A stretch of 36,172 nt of DNA from contig CACVBZ020000004.1 of the NCBI GenBank assembly GCA_902729315.2, forward strand, positions 1-36,172, written 5' to 3'. Every line of letters starts with the position of its first letter. Positions within the stretch are counted from its first letter, which is position 1. Positions 1 to 10,413 of this stretch are shown here, piece after piece. The position numbers and the translations under genes are program-made. The notes below the pieces were generated by a model. It did not search any database and was not told where the DNA came from. It saw only the letters and a program-made list of their open reading frames with translations. Source of the stretch: Spirodela intermedia. Taxonomy: Eukaryota > Streptophyta > Magnoliopsida > Alismatales > Araceae.

Positions 1-30
1 AGATTAGTGGAGGTCAGTGGTGGAGGTTAC

Positions 31-704
31 TCTGTGAGGCTTGCAGGGAAGATTCCACCATCCCTCTCCGTTCCCCTCCACTGTTCCTTCCCCCTTCAGA
101 GTCATCCCGTCGAGCCTGTAGAAGACGAGCCACTGGCGCTTGCTGTCGGACTCCGGCCAGGAGTCTGGGCCGTCGGGAGGCATCAGCACTCCGTCCACCT
201 GCGAAATCCTCTCATGTTTCAGGATCAGGACGCGGGAGAGCTCGATCCACCGCCGCTATCGCCAGCTGCAGCCGCAAATCTCACCTGGAACACGAGGCCT
301 GGCTGGCAGGGACCGGAGAAGATCGTGGAGCGGATCATGAAGACGGAATCGGAAGGGACGAGAAGGACGGCGTCCTCCGCCGCGCAGGCCGCCTTCCACG
401 CCGCCTGGAACGCCGCCGTGTCGTCCGTGGAACCGTCCCCGGCGGCGCCGTACGACGTCACGTCGAAGATGCAAGGGCCGTCGGAGCCTGGATCGTAGGG
501 ATCACTCGGGACTATCGGCTGCGCTGGCGAGTTCGCCGGAGGCGTCGAGATGGAATCCGCGCCGACGCCGTCGCCGCCGCTGCCGTCCGCGTGCCCTTCC
601 CTCTGCTTCTTGTGGAAATGCCTCCTCCCGTCGCCTCCCCGAGCTCCCAGCCACAGCGCTGTGGCAACCGCCCAGACGGAGACGACTCTCTGCAACATTC
701 CCAT
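31..704 (-). CDS. Polygalacturonase (GH28, pectin-lyase fold), 5' part: exons 285-704 and 31-198
   Basis: Secreted polygalacturonase that would hydrolyse homogalacturonan in the cell wall. Exon 1 (704 to 285, 140 codons) starts at a well-placed ATG (A at -3, G at +4). It encodes a hydrophobic signal peptide (residues about 4-22), a basic and Gly/Pro-rich linker (about 24-75), and the GH28 start, with [12 protein letters not shown] at 80-91, then [12 protein letters not shown] and [11 protein letters not shown]. The 86-bp intron (284-199) has GTGAGA and CAG ends in phase 0. Exon 2 (198 to 31, 56 codons) carries [28 protein letters not shown] and [10 protein letters not shown], followed by a GTAACC donor at 30. 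The catalytic NTD, DD, GHG and RIK motifs lie in exons beyond the left edge. An upstream in-frame start at 743 is possible but gives no signal peptide. The arrangement resembles the Arabidopsis At1g48100 subgroup. The family call is firm; activity cannot be judged. Confidence 0.9.
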
Positions 705-1000
705 CCTCCCCTCCGTCGACACCGCCGGCGAGAACCTCCTCACTGCCAGTAAGTCCTCTCTCTCACTCTCTCACTACGTCGGAGTTCTGCAGGGGAAGGA
801 GGGAGGGAGACTTTTAAGCGGCGAGGAGGGGGCGGTTATTTGGCCTGCCACGTGGCCAGAGAGAAAGCGAGCCCCGCTAAGTGACTGGCTTCCTTGCCAC
901 GCGTCGAGCGCATATTGGTCTGGCTGTCCCTGTCAAATGAGCCGCAGAGCAGTTGGATGTTGGGGGGTGGAAAAAGGTCACCTCCTCCCCCATACTCTTT
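705..1000 (-). promoter_or_regulatory. Proximal promoter and 5' UTR of the polygalacturonase gene
   Basis: Read on the minus strand, a TATA-like TTAAAA (812-817) sits about 108 bp before the ATG. A perfect G-box CACGTG (849-854) and a CCAAT box (914-918) lie further up. Between the TATA-like box and the ATG the strand is rich in GA/CT, as in many plant 5' UTRs. The transcription start is not defined by sequence alone. Confidence 0.45.
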
Positions 1001-1123
1001 TCTCATGAGCCTCTCGAATGCGCGGCATTCATTCCCAGAATGACTTCTCCATCATCCGTCCCCTTCCTCCCAGGAAAAAGTGCACCTCATCCCTCCCGTC
1101 CTTCTCACAGAGCCCAGACAGCC

Positions 1124-1187
1124 CTCCTATCTCTCTCTCTCTCTCTCACTCTCTCTCTCTCTTCCCTCTCTCTCTCTCTCTCTCTCT
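1124..1187. repeat. (CT)n microsatellite
   Basis: Nearly pure CT dinucleotide run broken by a few bases (CAC, CCC). Smaller CT runs follow at about 1456-1480, 1743-1765 and 1861-1885. Long serine/leucine reading frames here come from the repeat and are not genes. Confidence 0.9.
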
Positions 1188-1589
1188 GGGCAAGATAGGC
1201 TCAGAATTTGCTCTCAAAAGCCAGCCATGCTCGTTTTTTTTTCTTATCCTCTTTGTCTCGGAGCTCCCAGCCGGTCGGCGGAGGCGCGGGGGTGGGGATT
1301 GGTGGCGCCCGGAGGTGGCGGTGGGGGAGGTTGGTGGCGGCTCTTGGGAATCCCCCGTGACGCTCCATTGGCCTTTAGCTTCCTGTGCAGGAAGATGGCG
1401 CGGGGAGCTCGCCACCACCCCCTTTCTCCCCCCCTCCTCACGGGTCGACCTTCTCTTTCTCTCTCTATCTCTCTATCTGTCTGACTGTTTCTCTCTGTGG
1501 TGCTAGGAGGCGGGAAGGCTGACGAGGGGGTGCGTGGAAAGCCGGCCGCCCCTGGTCTACTTCACGTGGAGGGAGGGGAGACAGAGACC

Positions 1590-1741
1590 CATGCATGGGA
1601 CGCCACAAGGTCCAAGATCTCGGCGTCGGTCGCCGCCGGGGAGGGTGTCGGCGCCATCCTCCGCCGTCCGATCTACTCCACCTCCGTCCAAGGTTTCTCG
1701 CTCTTCGCCGAAGTGCTGAACTCTCCCCCAAACATCGCCAG
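1590..1741 (+). other. Possible coding exon or gene remnant, unknown product
   Basis: An open plus-strand frame of about 50 codons has strongly GC-rich third positions and reads as a balanced peptide (for example ISASVAAGEGVGAILRRPIY). It ends at a good donor (GCCAG then GTACTC at 1742) followed by a CT-rich intron-like stretch. There is no clear ATG in frame and no downstream partner exon. The marker that opens each tandem unit begins about 170 bp further on. It may be the last exon of a gene cut off by the duplication breakpoint. I do not recognise the family. Chance openness in GC-rich DNA is the main alternative. Confidence 0.3.
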
Positions 1742-2440
1742 GTACTCTCTTTCTCTCTCTCACTTTCTCTTCTCCTTCCCGACGGGATCAACTCCCAATG
1801 AGGATTCCTCACATGTGGCCCTGAGAGCACCGGGCCCCGTAAACTTGAGGCTCACATTCATTCTCTCTCTCTCTCTCTCTTTCTCACTCTTCCCCGGCCC
1901 CCGTCGAAGGTCCGGTAGGGACGAGCAGCAGGACAAGGCGAGGGAGAACCGGTGAAGGATGCCCTAGTTGTTGGCCTGTCGGATCTATATCTACATTGGC
2001 CAGAGAAGACCGCCCACATGTCGAGTTGCCTGCAAAGTATTGATTAAATGGTATATTAACTAGGCTTGTCATGTCGAATGATCATGGGTTGTGGAGCGTC
2101 TTACAAATGCCTAAATTGGTCTCAAATAAGGTGGGGTATGCTACTCAGTAGGGTTGCTCAAGCTTGGATGAGGATTTTCTTGAAGTAGAGATCTTTATTT
2201 TTTAAAAAAATCCACCATTGACTAGGTCAGATTTGGATGGTAGTCCATTGGATGAACTGGTGTGAGGAAGGTTTCTCAATTAGGCAATACAAATAATAGA
2301 CAAAAATATGAATTATGTCAATTTTATAGATTTTTCTACTTGTTAAGAGTCATTGCTATGAATAAAAGAAAATAGTATTAATACCACCATAGAAAGTATG
2401 GATGTCCAAAATATCAAAGTCAATAGGATGAAGATTGCAA

Positions 2441-2858
2441 TGTTGAGTACAGATAAAAAACACTAAGAAGTGATATGGCAAGATTTATATGGTTCTAAGA
2501 AATATTTTTACATCCATGAAGAGAGTTAGAAATACTTCTTTCATGGAAAAACAAATAAAAAGAGGCTTTGTAAACATGTCTAGATCTCTTTCATCGACTT
2601 GATGTTGAATACCTTCTTCTTCAAATAGAAAAGAAAGACCGAAACAACGAGGAGCGAAACACTGCCTTTTTCTCCTCTCACAAATCCTAACTTTTTTCAC
2701 ATCCTCATCACCTCTCACAACTCTCCATAACTCACACATATCTTCTCCCCTTTAAATATAAGAAGTGGAGGGAGGTAAGGGAGAGAAGTTAAAAGATAAG
2801 GAGAGTATCTTGTCACTGATGTGGGTATGTTTTAATAGATCAAGGGTCTGTTATAACA
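2441..2858 (-). mobile_element. Copia LTR (unit A, 3' LTR)
   Basis: Begins TGTTGAG and ends TGTTATAACA on the plus strand, so on the element's strand it starts TG and ends CA. It contains a CCCCTTTAAATATAAG core-promoter-like block at about 2,747. Orthologous copies are at about 15,055-15,493 and 27,090-27,496, and an inverted copy at about 29,501-29,796. An AT-rich frame of 84 codons over it (2,485-2,739, minus) has no recognisable product. Confidence 0.65.
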
Positions 2859-3225
2859 AATTCGTTCTCTCCCATATCATTTAATATCTCACTAATTTTA
2901 CTAGTTAATAATAACATTCTCCACTTTTGACTAGTTCAAACTAGTTAATACAATTAATATATACTTTTTAAAACAGGACTAACCCCTTTTTTCTGGATCT
3001 GTGTCTTAAAGAGAGTTGTCACCATATCAATATAAATATTAGTATCTTAAGTAGGAAGCGTCACAAGTTAGATGCCATCATTTGAGATAAATTCACATAA
3101 TTTATGAAATGGAACATCAACATATTATACTATCGATTGATAAATTATATATTTTGCAAGAAGAATTTCACTTTTGACTATCCAGTGTATAGATAGAACT
3201 TGATTATTTTAAAGTTTCTTTACAA
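2859..3225. other. AT-rich internal retroelement sequence, no gene
   Basis: Lies between the copia 3' LTR and the RNase H remnant. It would hold the end of the polyprotein and the polypurine tract, but no frame survives. Similar sequence recurs at about 15,494-15,930 and 27,497-27,880. Confidence 0.5.
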
Positions 3226-3328
3226 AAGTGTGACTATCTGTACTATTGACCTCCAACCTAGAAGATCTCCACCAAGAGTAAATATATGTCTTGTTGTAGT
3301 TCTATTATTGTGATTACTTGCATAATTT
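3226..3328 (-). pseudogene. Copia RNase H fragment
   Basis: Minus-strand translation gives about 34 residues with the layout of the copia RNase H C-terminal part: a YA(S)NHNNRTTTRH segment, then FTLGGDLLGWRS and a VTL that precedes the usual STTEAE motif. In intact elements the region reads roughly DxDxAGDxxxRRSTTGYxFxLGGxxxxWxS. Surrounding codons contain stops. Homologous degraded segments lie at about 15,930-16,005 and 27,880-27,965. Confidence 0.7.
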
Positions 3329-5860
3329 AAGTTAATATAGCCAATAAGAACATCATCTTTTATTTCTTAAAATAGTAACTTACAACTAATGTATTTCTAA
3401 GATAACACAAATCTACTTTATAGCATTTTAATATCATTTTATTATATTATTTATAAATATTAATAACACTAAATTTCTGTGTTAAATAAAGTATACTACA
3501 TACCATGACATTCATTGGACAACCGACCTCATTTATACATTAAACATCTCTTGTTACTCTTTATTTGTTTTGTGAGACTATTACAAGGATATTATGAAAT
3601 ATTTGCTTGAGGGGTACTAATAGTCTTGGCCTCTATCAAATTGAATTTGGTTAATACCTTCTCAATGCACTCTTGCTTTACTGATTCTTTTCAAATCTCC
3701 ATACTTAATATCTTATTATTACCAAAGTCTTTCATTTATAAGTATAAATCAAGTTTATTTTCAACTTTGTAATCTCATCAAGAGACTTGCATGCAATTAA
3801 TATGTTAGATACAACATGGGTAAAATAATAGAACCATTATTAATAAACCAGAAATATTCACAATTATCATTAAAGGTATTCAGTTATGGATCAACTAATT
3901 GTGACTTTGATAATTTTTTAGACATTATTATGAATTTTTGAAAAAAGTGATAATATGGGATGTAAAATTAATATATATTGATGTATTGGATGAGATTAAA
4001 GGAGTGGATATTATTTTAGAAACGAACTAAGACTTAGACAATATATATTTTTTACAAACTACTTCAAAGTCTTATTAGAGATATAGCTCTTAGATCATGT
4101 GTATAAGTGTACTAAAACATACATGTGAATTAAATATGTTATAATCTTATGGGTAAGCTTTATATTTAAAATTTATTTATAATCTTATGGGTAAGCTTTA
4201 TATTTAAAATTTATTTATCAAATGGCTTTACTTATATAAGCATATGAGTAACTAATAAAAATGTATTTGAATGAAGAGAAAAATGAAATAAAATTTGAGG
4301 AAAATGATCAAGACAATGATTTAATATGTTTACTTAGAGGCAAAATGATTGAGAAGCTTGATCTTTCTCAATAAAATAAGCTGTATATGAGAAAATATCT
4401 TGTATATTTAAATGATATGACCAATCAATAGAAAGTAGATCCAAAAAGAAATCCAAGTTGAGAACCTCTCATCCAAATTTGAAGTATTTAAAAATTTATA
4501 TATTTTTAAAATTTTAAATTATTTTATTATAATTTCTGAATTTGTGCACAACCCATTAAGGCCCACCTTAACTTAATTGTTTGACCTGATAAAGGCAAAA
4601 AGAAGGCAGTCAACTTACCTCATAAAGGGACATTTTGCTCAAATTTGGGCAAAGAGAAAATATGGTTGTTGCTTTAACATGCATTCTTTCTCTCCATCAA
4701 CTCTTCTCAAGTCTTCAAGATCTAAGGGCAAGGTTTAATTCTTTCAAGAGAGTTGCATGCACCATTTTAAGTCTAAAGTATTTTCTCCCTCAGCTCAATA
4801 CCTCTTAACTCTTTCATTAACTCTTGGTATACAAAAATGATATTTGAATGCTATGATAGCTTTGTTCTAAATGTTTTGTTTGTTTATTTTGATTTATAGT
4901 GTGCGGACTGATTGAGACACTTGTGATGTGTCATCAATGCAGTCATATAGATCTTTGAGGCACATAATGTGTCTATAATAAGAAAACTAAAAAACATAAG
5001 ACTTCTAAGTTTAGGGTTCTAGGTTGAGGGGCACAAATTTGTGGAGTTTGAAAATGTAAGAGGTTATTGATCTCTATAAAATCATGTGTTTTAGATATTA
5101 AATAATGGAATCAAGGCGGAGTCCTTGAAAGAAGGTGTAGATCAAAAGAATTTAACCAAAAAATCTTAAACTTCGATGTGCACAACCTCTTATTGATTTT
5201 TTTTACTTAGTATATGAATATTTTAAATATATATTAACATAGAGATATATTGATATATTAATATATATATTTACCTAATCAAATAAAAAAAAATCATCTT
5301 TCCTCTTGATTTATTCAATTATCGAGGAACCAATAGAAGAAAGATGAGATAAAGGTAGACCAAGATGAAGAGGATAAGATGAGGGAGATAGTGGTGAGAC
5401 AAGGTGGTTGTGTGCTAGAGTTGTGGTGAGACGAGGTGATGATGAATTGAACCATCGATGAATTCAAGTAGCAATGAGACAAGGTAGTGGCAAATTGAAG
5501 CAATGAAAAGGTAGAGTCGTTGAAAGATAGGGCAATAGTGAAATGAGTCAAAACGTTGACAAAATGATGTGGTGGTGAGACGAGGCCAAAACAAATTGAA
5601 GCATCATTGAGGCAAAGTGAGACAATGGCAAGGTGAGATAGTAGAAATCAACATATGCCTTCAAGTAGAGGTGGGGAGTTACAAGATAAGGAAAAAATAT
5701 GCTACCTAATTTATTTGTGAACCAGCTTAATTTTTTCATTGGTGAATTTAAAAAATAACTCTAAAAGATAGAGTTGGAGTTATGACCTTCTAACAATCGT
5801 GTTTGTTCCTCATGTTTCTACATGTTAATATAAAAATATTTGATTTTCTATATAGTTGAC
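3329..5860. other. AT-rich unclassified block inside the old retroelement
   Basis: No coding signal. It is homologous to about 16,005-17,830 (unit B) and, in part, about 27,966-28,860 (unit C). It includes a 38-bp exact tandem duplication (4141-4216). A G-rich stretch at about 5,330-5,700 has imperfect repeats of a GGTGAGACAAGGTGGTG type that recur in altered form at about 28,580-28,770 but are missing from unit B. Confidence 0.5.
4141..4216. repeat. 38-bp perfect tandem duplication
   Basis: Two consecutive identical 38-bp units start at 4141 and 4179, each beginning ATAATCTTATGGGTAAGC. The matching place in unit B (about 16,790) has a single diverged copy, so this is a recent change in unit A. 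Confidence 0.9.
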
Positions 5861-5864
5861 AATG

Positions 5865-6060
5865 ATCTTACTTCTTATCATACATAGATCTCTTAAGTTT
5901 GAATACAAAAGCTTCTCCATCTTCTGAAATAAAACCTTCTAGTTGTCATATGCAGGCTTATTCATGAAAAAATAGTTTTCTAATCAGGCTACTCTAATTT
6001 TAAAACCATATAACTGCCATTGTATGCATAACTCTAATGTATTTGTGTTTTACCACTAGT
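5865..6060 (-). pseudogene. Copia reverse transcriptase fragment (unit A)
   Basis: The minus strand encodes QLEGFISEDGEAFVFKLKRS, which matches the copia RT block running from the E-x-P-EGF segment to KLKKSLYGLKQ. A broken FLHGxL-like segment lies before it (about 5,962). The YxDD active-site region is not recognisable. Unit C keeps a longer N-terminal part of the same domain (about 28,860-29,240). Confidence 0.7.
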
Positions 6061-6399
6061 GACACCTAATTTCAATTTTCGTCTTACTCTTTATAAGTTT
6101 GGCTAACCCTAAGTTTCACTATTTTTGAAGAAAATTCGTCATCAGACTTACGCCCAATTGCCACCTAAAATATAATAGGGTTTGAATACATAATACTAAA
6201 AACATAAGTTACTATATTATAAAGACTTAATAACATCTTAACTTCTCTTCTTGCACATCCTGTTGCAATAAAGAAGGTTTCTCTTTGATGTACTTGCATA
6301 GAAAATCATCATGATGTAATTTTGTTTTGAATTCCAACTATCACCTTCATTCAGCTCCACCTTAATTGAGTTACTATTATTATTATTTTAAATTAGTAT

Positions 6400-6700
6400 G
6401 TTGAACTCTCTTTAATGTTGAATCTTCATTAAATATCACATATCTATTGAGGTTTGTCTTTTAGGTTGTTATATTACATATCTTATAACTTTTGACATCA
6501 TCTTGATATCTTTAAAAAAAAAGTTTACTTTGACCTAACATCTAGTCTTCTCCACGTATTATCCCATATTAAGACAAGTAGTACATCCAAATATATGTAG
6601 AATAAGAATAATATGCAAGTTTATCTTACCAAACTTTCTATAAAGCTAAGTCCCAATGATGTAGAAGGTGATTGATTCATCAAAAAACATGCAGTCCTTC
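6400..6700 (-). pseudogene. Copia integrase C-terminal fragment (unit A)
   Basis: The minus-strand translation contains LHIFGCTTCLNMG, corresponding to the LRxFGCxAxxHxP segment of copia integrases. A degraded GYxxxxKGYR-type stretch follows toward 6,470. A homologous segment of the downstream linker is at about 35,800-36,172. Confidence 0.5.
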
Positions 6701-7070
6701 ATTTCAACTATTTAATTATTGCACTGTGTGTGAAATAATTAAATGATAAACTATAGCTATTTTCTCTTTTGAGGTGTATTCAATACCACTGTTGATATGT
6801 AAAACTTTCATAAATTGAAACATATCTCACCAAGCCCAACTTTTCTGATGCCTCATCTCATCTCCCAACTCTCCTTAATTGACACACATCTTCTCCCATG
6901 CCCCTTCCCTTTAACTAAAGGGAGAGGAAGGAGGGGAAGAGAAAAGGGAGAAAAGGGAGGGGTTACAATGGATAGGAATCTATTATAAGGGATCTGGGTA
7001 CATTTTAACGGATGAACAACCCACTAATTTGATTAGTCAATAAATAACAAATCATAGTGTAAGGCACCTA

Positions 7071-7862
7071 GTATGTCATAAGAGCAGCACCCCCGGTCGA
7101 CGTAATGGCAACAAAAGGGGGAGCTTACTGCTATGTAGGATTTCTCTAGCAGCCAACCATCAACAGCAGCCGGTGCCAGTTCATGTGAAATGGTGCTTGA
7201 TGGGGATCATCGGCGTGTCTAAGAGATAAAGTGATGATGAAGTTTCCAACAAATAATTGTGCTGGTTGTCAAAATTATGTCCTCCCTAACTATTTAGGTA
7301 TCATAGAATCATTTCACCAAGAATGCCACTCCATATTTGTTATTATGACCCTAAAACTTGTATTTATAAAAGTATGGTACTCATTAGGATACAGTTTTGA
7401 CCTAGAAGTGTTGATAACCCTGACTGCAGACTAGGGATAGTGTTGGATCGTAGAGCAACCACCCAAATATAAAACATGATCAACCTTAACATTAAATTTA
7501 TTTCGAGATTAGTGGACTATTAACTTCAACATTAAATATTGTCGATTCTTCGTCAAAAGACAAATTGACAAATACGAACATAATGAATGCATCCGCAAAA
7601 TGGAAACACATTTGAAGTATTCTCTCTCCTCAAACGACCCTAGGGTGGAAGTGAGTCACATTAAACTATGTGCCCCAACCAACTAGGCTTTGGTGATGAG
7701 ATGGGGCTGTAGTGTAAGGCGATTGACTCAATTGTTAGGGTAGAGTTTGATGGGTTCGAGGAACCTTGAGCATACTAATGGAGGATGATGACTGCCACCA
7801 ACCTCCTCGACTCCATCTCCAGTGGGTACTTGACTTGTACTCCAACTGTCATCGATGGTTCC
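7071..7862. other. Conserved non-coding block, copied in B and inverted in C
   Basis: Corresponds to about 19,740-20,755 in B. Its last part also appears reverse-complemented at 34,780-35,745. Short open frames such as 7,231-7,434 are not maintained between copies. B has extra sequence here (about 20,100-20,520), with short A-specific deletions. Confidence 0.55.
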
Positions 7863-8905
7863 TGATGGGGATGAGGAGAAGATTTGAGTGTTTTGAGAAA
7901 ACTACTTGAAGAAATAGGATATTAAATATGTAAATATTTTCACATGAAAATATTAAATATTAAATACTTGAAGAAAACTACTTATAAATATTTTCTACCA
8001 CGGGTTTATTGAATATGTAAATGTTATCCTATGATCTCTCACATGAAAATAATGAAATGAACAAATGCAATGGAGCAAGTGGAGAAGATATATAAAGTCT
8101 TGAGCTTTATTAGATGATGGATGATAATTGACCATATGCGTTGACTTTTGACCGTTGATCGTTGACCGCGTGATCTAGAGCGGACCAGTCGGTCGGTGGA
8201 GGTGGCTCCAATGAGACGGACTGGTGCGGTTCGAAGGAAGTGGGCCGTTTGGTCCGGGAAGCTACGGCTCACGATCTGGCTTCGATAAAAACCCATCCGG
8301 AGGGAGAGAGATAGGGGCGATGCGGGCGGCGGCGGCGAGAGAGGGGATGAGGGTTGGCGACGGCGGACGGTGGGTGACGGCGGTTGCGAGCTACGGCGAG
8401 AGTGGCGGCGGATGATCGTGGAAACGGTGGCGGAGGATGGTGGCAGTGGGCGGCGGTTCGAGGGCTGGCAGCAATGTCAGGGGAGGGCGAAGGTAGGGCT
8501 GTGGACGGGCGGCGATGGTGGTCGACGAGGTCTAGAGCGGAGGTGGCAACGGCAGCGGGAATAGGGAAGGAGAAGTGGAAGAGCGGGGGGGGGGAGGGGA
8601 GGGGTGGGAGTCGAAGCTCCAGACCGGGAGCGGTGGGGGCGACGGTGTCAAACGACCAGGTAAGCAAGCTACGCTTCAACTTCAAAATGCACCGTCCCAA
8701 ATCAGAGGTCTTCCGGCCAATTTATAGGCCTCAACTAGCAACTGAAACGGCGAAATGTAATGAAAATAGCACTAACAAAAGATGAACGGCGGAAGATTGA
8801 GTTCTCGACGAGATCCACGTCCTTCACATTTCACGTCTCCAGCTCTTCGTCTTGACCGGCTCCTCATTCTTCAAGCAATGGGGAGCTGGATCATGCTGCA
8901 TCAGC
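7863..8905. mobile_element. Unit A-specific insertion of about 1.04 kb, unclassified
   Basis: Units A and B align up to the sequence GACGGTTCC/GATGGTTCC and resume at CACAAAATGCC/CACAAAATAAC; only A has this block between. It is AT-rich to about 8,130 and then very GC-rich (8,170-8,660). On the minus strand a CTATAAAT box (about 8,723) precedes a 143-codon Pro/Ser/Arg-rich frame (8,700-8,269). The composition and promoter suggest an LTR or a non-autonomous element. Short CTGATG/CATCAG ends are too weak to define the class. Confidence 0.5.
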
Positions 8906-9200
8906 TCCCAACACAAAATAACTCTTCCGTTCGTCCTCTCGCCACTAAGTTCATCATCCGGGGACAGGGTCCGATGGTGACGGCTGCCGTTTGCAGGAAG
9001 CAGCCGCTGCAGGCCCTCAACCGGACCGAGACCAAGACTGCGCCGGCAGCCGCGGCAACGGTGGCGTCGCAAGAAATCTCTTCTCAATCTGCTGAGCCAG
9101 ACAAGCAAGTTGCGTTTGCCAGCGATTGGTATTGCATATCGCCTGAATCCACGGCAGAGAAACGTCCTGGCTATTTGAGAGGGGAGAGGGCGGAACATTG
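8906..9200 (+). pseudogene. Remnant of the shared RTETK reading frame (unit A)
   Basis: Homologous to the better-preserved frame at 20,695-21,044 in B and to the inverted copy in C. In A the frame is shifted in the first half, lacks about 30 bp just before the RTETKT segment, and is interrupted upstream by the 1.04-kb insertion. It ends in a WYCISPEST segment also seen, out of frame, in B. No family recognised. Confidence 0.4.
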
Positions 9201-9569
9201 AGAGAGACGTCGAGAATATGGAATTCTTTCGTATTAACGGAGGTCAACGAAGAGTTACGAGAGGCTCTTACGCTCCTGGAAGTGACGTAATATATTCGTT
9301 CCAATACGAACGGTATTCGGAAGTTATCGTCGGAGCTAGGAAGCCATCGTTAGTCACTCTGTCCTCACGTCAACAACAAGAAACATTTTTTGTACGCGCC
9401 AAGCTCAACGTAAAAGTTCCCATGCTGATGAAATCCTGATTTCCCACTTCCGCCGTCCTCAAACACTACTCTCTCCCTCTCTCCCTCTCTCTCTCTCTCT
9501 AGCTATATACTTGTATTACATATGTATTGGGGAGCGAGCGAGCGAGAGAGAGAGAGGAGAGAGAGGGGG

Positions 9570-9611
<42 letters not shown>

Positions 9612-9783
9612 CATTGAAGCTGAGACGTTAATTAAAGCTCCATAGACATGACTCTATCATTTTATAGCTGATGTAGTAACGCATGAAATTTAGTTTTTTC
9701 AGTCCCATCTTTTGTAGACCAGACAAGCTGCTCTCTCTTTCTCTCTCTACAAGGGCGTCGTTTTCTTTAAAGTAAAAACTCAA
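9201..9783. promoter_or_regulatory. Distal 5' region of FUT copy A with CT...GA inverted microsatellites
   Basis: A CT run (about 9,467-9,500) is followed, after about 30 bp, by a GA run (about 9,531-9,611). The two are complementary and could form a hairpin in DNA or RNA. The orthologous region of copy B has the same arrangement. GA repeats are also potential BPC/GAGA-factor sites. Confidence 0.6.
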
Positions 9784-10115
9784 TGTGAATCTCCTTGCGG
9801 AATATATTTGGTGTGACGTGAATTAAGGAAATATAAAACGAACAACTCACCATGATAATATAGACAGAAGTATTTTTTAAGTGGTTTCCTACGTCCACTG
9901 GCAATGAATACATAATAACCAATTCCCAAGAACTAAGAGAATCATTCTCTGATATTGGTCTTCAAATAAAAACCAATTCCCAAGAAGGAGAGAAAGTGAC
10001 CGTTTATTTATACGCAAGCAGTTGGGTCACGTGCCTAACGAGAAGCGTGCCTAACGAGAACCTCCCAAGAAGGTCGCCTCGAGAATCATTCTCCAGGCTA
10101 CGTGCTCCATTAATG
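9784..10115 (-). mobile_element. Copia-type solo LTR in the FUT copy A promoter
   Basis: Absent at the matching site of copy B (about 21,840-21,880). It resembles the copia LTR at 34,309-34,779, sharing GAACAACTCAC, GTCCAC(T/G)GG and AAGAGAATCATTC blocks in the same order. A TATAAATA box on the minus strand (10,005-10,012) fits LTR orientation. No internal coding region flanks it, so it is a solo LTR or fragment. It lies about 300 bp before the FUT-A start codon. End positions are accurate to about 20 bp. Confidence 0.6.
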
Positions 10116-10413
10116 AGTCAAATGCCGACAGGCCATTTATGAGGTTGAGGCTTCGAAGTGCGTCTTTAATATTCTTAGACCCACCTTATAACCTCCCACA
10201 TTCTCCTTTGGCCACCTAATGGACGAGCCCACCTGCTGGATGTCATGTTAACCACCTCTGGGTGGATCGCTGAGTTCCATATTCCTCGATTTCATCAGCC
10301 CAAACGCAACCCTCGTCGTCTACGTATCTCTCATTATCGTATCTAAACTGTTCATGACGGGCGACTCCACCGATTGGACCCTCTTTGTCTCCCTAAGTCC
10401 CGTCGATCTGTAG
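10116..10413 (+). promoter_or_regulatory. Proximal promoter and 5' UTR of FUT copy A
   Basis: About 85% identical to the matching stretch before copy B (about 21,880-22,162). An inverted CCAAT (ATTGG) lies at about 10,373. No convincing TATA box is seen. A short upstream open frame reading into the start region is not conserved in length. Confidence 0.45.

Larger units (their letters stand above)
2441..7070 (-). mobile_element. Degenerate Ty1/copia retrotransposon (unit A)
   Basis: Minus-strand copia remains lie in the expected order from right to left. A partial 5' LTR-like block is at about 6,840-7,060, and an integrase C-terminal/linker region at about 6,400-6,700. A reverse-transcriptase fragment lies at about 5,865-6,060 and RNase H at 3,226-3,328, with the 3' LTR at 2,441-2,858. 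All frames are broken by stops. The 2.4 kb between RT and RNase H is longer than normal, so further insertions (about 3,400-5,800, AT-rich, unclassified) are nested inside. The same remains occur in units B and C, so insertion predates the tandem duplication. Confidence 0.75.

Noticed and set aside
953-1506. Overlapping open frames of 130-160 codons upstream of the polygalacturonase
   Set aside because: Built on CT microsatellites and GC-rich promoter DNA, with no family signal or splice support.
5315-5739. Two minus-strand ORFs of 63 and 78 codons, Ser/His/Thr-rich
   Set aside because: Arise from imperfect GGTGAGACAAGG-type repeats; not kept in unit C and absent from unit B.
8269-8700. 143-codon Pro/Ser/Arg-rich minus-strand frame
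   Set aside because: Low complexity in very GC-rich DNA of an insertion; noted as part of that element but not called a gene.
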